Origin: Thermoplasmatota archaeon
GTDB lineage: Archaea; Thermoplasmatota; Thermoplasmata; Halarchaeoplasmatales; Halarchaeoplasmataceae
Length of the DNA: 32,311 nucleotides
Assembly: GCA_018334835.1 (NCBI GenBank)
Contig: JAGXLF010000005.1
Location: forward strand, 28,083 to 60,393
Direction of reading: 5' to 3'
Both the position numbers and the translations under genes were made by a program. Within the stretch, counting starts at the first letter, position 1, and the number at the start of each line of letters is the position of its first letter. Of the stretch, positions 28,189-32,311 are shown in pieces. The notes beneath the pieces are model-generated. The model saw nothing but the letters and a program-made list of their open reading frames with translations, was not told where the DNA came from and made no database searches.

Positions 28189-29415
28189 ATGAACTTCCTA
28201 CAACATCTTGAATGTACTGAATGTGGAAAAAAATTCTCTTCAGAAAAGGTACAGACCATCTGTGAGGACTGCGATGCCCCTCTTTTCGCAAGATATGATC
28301 TAAAGAGGATCGAGGATTCCATAGACAAGGAAGATTTGAGATCTAGGTATCCTGCGATGTGGAGATACAGGGAATTCCTCCCCATACTCGAAGATGAAAA
28401 TATAGTTTCGCTGGGTGAGGGGTTCACACCGATCCATGAACTTGATCGGTTGGGACGTGATATAGGCATAAAGAATTTGTTCATGAAAGATGGAGGTGTT
28501 CTGCCTACAGGTACTTTCAAGAGCAGAGGTCTCGCCATGGGAGTTTCCAAGGCGAAGGAGCTAGGCATAAAGAAGATCGCCATGCCATCAGCCGGTAATG
28601 CAGCCGGAGCCTTAGCGACCTACGGCTCAAGAGCAGGCATCGATGTTTACGTTATCATGCCGAAGAGCGCTCCGGAAGCCTGTATCATCGAAAGCTACAT
28701 GCTGGGAGCCGATGTGTTTTTAGTTGAAGGACTTCTACCGGAATGCGGAAAGATAGTTGAAGAAGGAAAAAGAAAGTACGACTGGTTTTCGATATCTACT
28801 ACCAAAGAGCCATACAGGGTCGAGGGAAAGAAAACCATGGGATTAGAGTTAGCTGAGCAGTTCTCCTGGGAACTTCCCGACGCGATACTCTACCCTACAG
28901 GAGGGGGAACCGGACTGATCGGCATGTGGAAGGCGTTTACGGAACTGAGGGAGATAGGATGGATCGAGGAAGAAGACCTGCCGAGGATGATACCCGTTCA
29001 GGCCGAGGGATGTTCGCCTATAGTGGAAGCTTTCCATCAGGAAAAAAGAGAATCTACAAAATGTAAAGATCCGGAGACGATAGCAGACGGTATACAGGTA
29101 CCCAAGGCGTTCGCGGACCGCTTGATCTTAGAAGCGGTTCACAAGAGCAGCGGCACGGCAGTTTCAGTCAACGATGAGAATATCTTAAAAAGTTCAAAGG
29201 AACTCGGAAGAACGGAAGGAGTCTTTGCCTGTCCCGAGGGAGCTGCAACCCTGGCCGGAGCCAAGAAACTACTCGAAAGAGGTTCTATAGAACCTGACGA
29301 AAATATCCTTCTATACAATACCGGTACTGGACTAAAATATATCAATACCTACACCGAAAATTTAGATATAGATATACCGGTTATCGACTCAGTTGAAGAA
29401 ATAACCGTTAGGTGA
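28189..29415 (+). CDS. thrC: Threonine synthase
   Basis: LECTECGKKFSSEKVQTICEDCDAPLF, MKDGGVLPTGTFKSRGLAMGVSKAKELG, MPSAGNAAGALATYGSRAG, LYPTGGGTGLIGMWKAF. Confidence 0.93.
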   Translation: MNFLQHLECTECGKKFSSEKVQTICEDCDAPLFARYDLKRIEDSIDKEDLRSRYPAMWRYREFLPILEDENIVSLGEGFTPIHELDRLGRDIGIKNLFMKDGGVLPTGTFKSRGLAMGVSKAKELGIKKIAMPSAGNAAGALATYGSRAGIDVYVIMPKSAPEACIIESYMLGADVFLVEGLLPECGKIVEEGKRKYDWFSISTTKEPYRVEGKKTMGLELAEQFSWELPDAILYPTGGGTGLIGMWKAFTELREIGWIEEEDLPRMIPVQAEGCSPIVEAFHQEKRESTKCKDPETIADGIQVPKAFADRLILEAVHKSSGTAVSVNDENILKSSKELGRTEGVFACPEGAATLAGAKKLLERGSIEPDENILLYNTGTGLKYINTYTENLDIDIPVIDSVEEITVR

Positions 29416-29438
29416 AAGGAACCGATCTCTATTTCCTG

Positions 29439-29969
29439 TCACTTTAACTCTTCGAGTTCACTTTCATGGAGTTCTAGATGGTCCGTCTCTATCTCAACGA
29501 GGGCTTCAAAAAATTCCTGTACTCGAGGTTCTTCGGCTTCCTCAGCAAATTTTCTGTAATGTTCTATAGCTCTCGATTCTCTTGAATGCGCATCTTCTAT
29601 ATTTTTGGGCAATTCCTCTGAACACTTATCGATGTGCTTATCGATCTCTGGCTCCTCTATATCCAAATAAAGACAGATCGCCTCTGCATGCTCAGCCTCG
29701 ACTTTAGCCAATCTTTTGAACATCCCTTCCGTTTTAGGACCTTTCGCTCTGTTGTAGGCGCAGTAATAGAAAGTGGCGTTGTCCACTTCTAACTCTAAAG
29801 CTTCTTCAAAGTTCTCTCTCGACTTTTCAGTTAAGTCGACATCCGGCAACTCATACTCCTCTCCCGCCTTCAAAAATTCTCTATCTGCACCGCAGTATGG
29901 ACAGTCAGTCGGTTCTTCCTCGCCAAGATAAGTTTCACCACAAATCCAACATCTGAAAACTTTCAACAT
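29439..29969 (-). CDS. Reverse rubrerythrin-like protein: N-terminal rubredoxin domain + ferritin-like diiron domain
   Basis: FRCWICGETYLGEEEPTDCPYCGADREFL at the N-terminus; ferritin-like helices with KVEAEHAEAI and EIETDHLELHESEL. Confidence 0.85.
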   Translation of the reverse strand: MLKVFRCWICGETYLGEEEPTDCPYCGADREFLKAGEEYELPDVDLTEKSRENFEEALELEVDNATFYYCAYNRAKGPKTEGMFKRLAKVEAEHAEAICLYLDIEEPEIDKHIDKCSEELPKNIEDAHSRESRAIEHYRKFAEEAEEPRVQEFFEALVEIETDHLELHESELEELK

Positions 29970-30130
29970 ATTTTCAACTCTAAGCTCGATTAGGGAGTGA
30001 TTATATACTTTTTGTGATTCATGCGGATATCTACAATCACATATGTAGCAATTTTAAACTTCTTTACTTCTTTCAAACATCAACAACTGTTTTAAAGACC
30101 GTCAGTATAAACCATAGCGATTTACATAAC

Positions 30131-31330
30131 ATGGATGAGGAGAACAAGGTACACGATATCTACTACGGCTGGTTCATCGTTTCGGCGGCATTCGTAGCTT
30201 TATTAGTATTGAGCATCCGGAGTTACGGTTTTGGTGTTTTCATAGATCCTCTGACCGCAGATTTCGGTTGGGCTAGAGCTCCATTGACTCTGGTTTTCTC
30301 AATTTCTCTTCTAGTCACCTCTCTCTTTGGTATCCTATCGGGCAGGTTGAGTGATACATACGGTGTCAAAAAGGTGATGGCTGCTGGAACAATTCTCGTT
30401 TCTGCGGGATTCCTATTGAGCAGTCAGATACAAAACTTATACCATCTATATATGACTTATTTTATAATAGGTGTAGGCGCCAGCACGATCTACATACCCG
30501 CCGCAACTACAGTGACAAGATGGTTCGACAAAAAGAGAGGTTTAGCCGTTGGTATTTCAGTAGCTGCTATCGCTATAGGGATGGCGTCCTTTCCACCGAT
30601 CCTAGAAAGATCAATAAACGCTTTTGGATGGAGGTCTACCTTTATTTTAGTCGGCGTTTTCGCTTTAATAGCTTTGTCTTTTTCCACTATCTTGATGAAA
30701 CGATCTCCTCGAAGTGGAGAGGGAAAAGAAGATGATAGCAGGGATGAGAAGAGTTACACGTTAAAAGAAGCTTTGAAAACTCGATATTTCTGGATAATCT
30801 ATTTCATGTTCCTTATGGCACAATTTTCTGCTATGACCATAACAGTGCACATCGTCCCCTATTCTACAGACGTGGGTCTCTCCAGCTTTTACGCGGCTGC
30901 TACGCTGACCGCAGTGGGTTTAGCTAACATATTTGGAAGAGTATTAGGAGGTTGGACCTCCGATAAATTAGGCGTGATCAAAGGCGTGGCTATATTTTTT
31001 GTTTTTCAATCTTTAGCCATATTCACACTTCCTTTCTTTTCTAGCCTTTTTGCCATATATGCTGTGGCTCTTTTATTCGGACTCGCATATGGAGGATGGG
31101 TGATGATCTATCCCGTGATCACAAGCCGTTTGTTCGGCACGAAGAACTCAGGAGCTATACTCGGCGCTCTAGGTACAGTTGCAGGAGTCGGAGGCGCTCT
31201 TGGCCCTTATGTAGCGGGATATCTTTACGATCTCACAGGACTGTATGATCTAGCCTTCTTGATAAGTGGTTTTTTGATGTTAGGCGCATTCTGTCTAGCG
31301 CTGTTGTTTATCTGGACTTACGATGAATAA
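30131..31330 (+). CDS. MFS transporter (OFA/monocarboxylate-like)
   Basis: YYGWFIVSAAFVALLVLSIRSYGFGVFIDPLTADFGWARAPLTLVFSISLL, GRLSDTYGVKKVM. Start chosen at MDEENKVHD (track start 30014), with GTATAAAC ~27 nt upstream. Confidence 0.9.
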   Translation: MDEENKVHDIYYGWFIVSAAFVALLVLSIRSYGFGVFIDPLTADFGWARAPLTLVFSISLLVTSLFGILSGRLSDTYGVKKVMAAGTILVSAGFLLSSQIQNLYHLYMTYFIIGVGASTIYIPAATTVTRWFDKKRGLAVGISVAAIAIGMASFPPILERSINAFGWRSTFILVGVFALIALSFSTILMKRSPRSGEGKEDDSRDEKSYTLKEALKTRYFWIIYFMFLMAQFSAMTITVHIVPYSTDVGLSSFYAAATLTAVGLANIFGRVLGGWTSDKLGVIKGVAIFFVFQSLAIFTLPFFSSLFAIYAVALLFGLAYGGWVMIYPVITSRLFGTKNSGAILGALGTVAGVGGALGPYVAGYLYDLTGLYDLAFLISGFLMLGAFCLALLFIWTYDE

Positions 31331-31427
31331 GGTTTTATTCCTCTGGAGGCGCTTAGCTAATTCCCAGCTTCATATGATTTATCTCCTCGATTATGGCTAA
31401 ATTATCCGTTATGTTTTAAAAACTCTG

Positions 31428-32159
31428 TCAACTGATCTTACCCACTGGCGCCAGGTAAATCGTGAACTCGTCCTCGCCGTCGACTTCAAGCAATGAATCC
31501 ATCAAATCCTGATCATAAGCAGCGATAGCACAAGTTCCGCAGTTTATGGCTTCACATGCAAGGTATAAGTTTTGGCAGACGTGACCCGCGTCCATAGCGA
31601 TGACCTTGTAGGAGGCTTCTCCGTACCGCCACTCCATCCTATGAGGTATAGTGGTCCAGATGAAGGTCGCTGCGCAGTTACCTACAAACTTTTGACCTCT
31701 CGCGGCTCTTGTCACTTTGTTTTCCATATCTTCATATTCAGTAACTTTTACCAGTTGATGTTCCAGAGGTAGATATCTGTATATCGCTTTCTCCAGTTCC
31801 TTCACATCGAATGCTGCTATGTAAGTCTCTAGGGCGTGCCTACATCCCGCCGAAGGTACGACCCTGTATACGTGTCCAGAATCCAATTTTTCTCGGATTC
31901 CTTGGGTTGCCCAAAGAAGAAATGACAATTCCTCCAGTTCTAGAGGTTCATTGGTGAAAGAGCGCCTCGACTCTCTATTGGATATGGCGTCGTTGAGGCT
32001 GGTGTCTATATCTAGCTCTTTTGGATCGGGCAGATCTATAAGTTCCGCATCCTCCGGAGGTTGTTTCTGGACAGGCGGCATGGGAACGCCTTTTTTCTGA
32101 TCGGTTTGAGAAAAATCGACTCTTTCGCGGACGTAGTCTTTGAGAACTTCTCGATCCAT
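31428..32159 (-). CDS. SagB/ThcOx-type nitroreductase-family dehydrogenase
   Basis: SNRESRRSFTNEPLELEELSFLLWATQGIR, YRVVPSAGCRHALETYIAAFDV, GHVCQNLYLACEAINCGTCAIAAYDQ, YLAPVGKI. Confidence 0.88.
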   Translation of the reverse strand: MDREVLKDYVRERVDFSQTDQKKGVPMPPVQKQPPEDAELIDLPDPKELDIDTSLNDAISNRESRRSFTNEPLELEELSFLLWATQGIREKLDSGHVYRVVPSAGCRHALETYIAAFDVKELEKAIYRYLPLEHQLVKVTEYEDMENKVTRAARGQKFVGNCAATFIWTTIPHRMEWRYGEASYKVIAMDAGHVCQNLYLACEAINCGTCAIAAYDQDLMDSLLEVDGEDEFTIYLAPVGKIS

Positions 32160-32311
32160 GGTATCTAAAATAAGGGTCAGACGCTGTAAAAAACTTTGTG
32201 ATATGAGATGCTACCTCATCAGGCTCGGTATAGATTTTCTGCTGACTGGTATCTCGAAAAAGATATGAAGAAACCCATGATCGATATGTTCAGAATCTTA
32301 GACTGAGTCTT

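Noticed and set aside
32300-32310. AGACT-G-AGTCT palindrome at the right edge
   Set aside because: Too short and at the window boundary; no context to interpret it.
1-32311. CRISPR arrays, tRNA/rRNA genes, transposases, phage or defence islands
   Set aside because: None seen: no regularly spaced direct repeats, cloverleaf-like or rRNA-like segments, or recognisable transposase/integrase proteins. The only defence/stress-type module is vapBC.

Overview
This 32.3-kb window looks archaeal. Supporting signs are AT-rich TATA/BRE-like promoters, several of them apparently leaderless, an AmmeMemoRadiSam gene pair, archaemetzincin, queD-queC and a VapB/VapC pair. I could not resolve the lineage. Gene density is high (about 26 supportable CDSs), and I saw no rRNA, tRNA, CRISPR array or transposase. 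The largest gene is missing from the ORF track because it runs off the left edge: a minus-strand ORF of at least 1436 codons (1..4310) encoding a membrane-anchored or exported multidomain surface protein. It contains two DNRLRE-type domains, four related beta-rich modules and NDPP-type (cadherin/Ig-like) repeats, and it appears to have arisen by duplication of a ~600-aa supradomain. The rest is mainly metabolic, transport and peptide-hydrolase genes: ALDH, FKBP, queD-queC, vapBC, MATE, two MFS, an LPG-synthase-TM flippase-like protein, ornithine aminotransferase, ABC exporter, M24 peptidase homologue, phosphodiesterase, creatininase family, TldE-TldD, DUF488, archaemetzincin, threonine synthase, reverse rubrerythrin and a SagB-type oxidoreductase. 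I did not find a convincing entirely new multi-gene system. The best leads are the duplicated surface protein, the M24 homologue with altered metal ligands, palindromes at the vapB and aminotransferase starts, an FKBP apparently lacking its IF domain, extra Cys in the radical SAM enzyme, and a speculative peptide-processing neighbourhood. All family calls are from reading motifs by eye; no searches were run.
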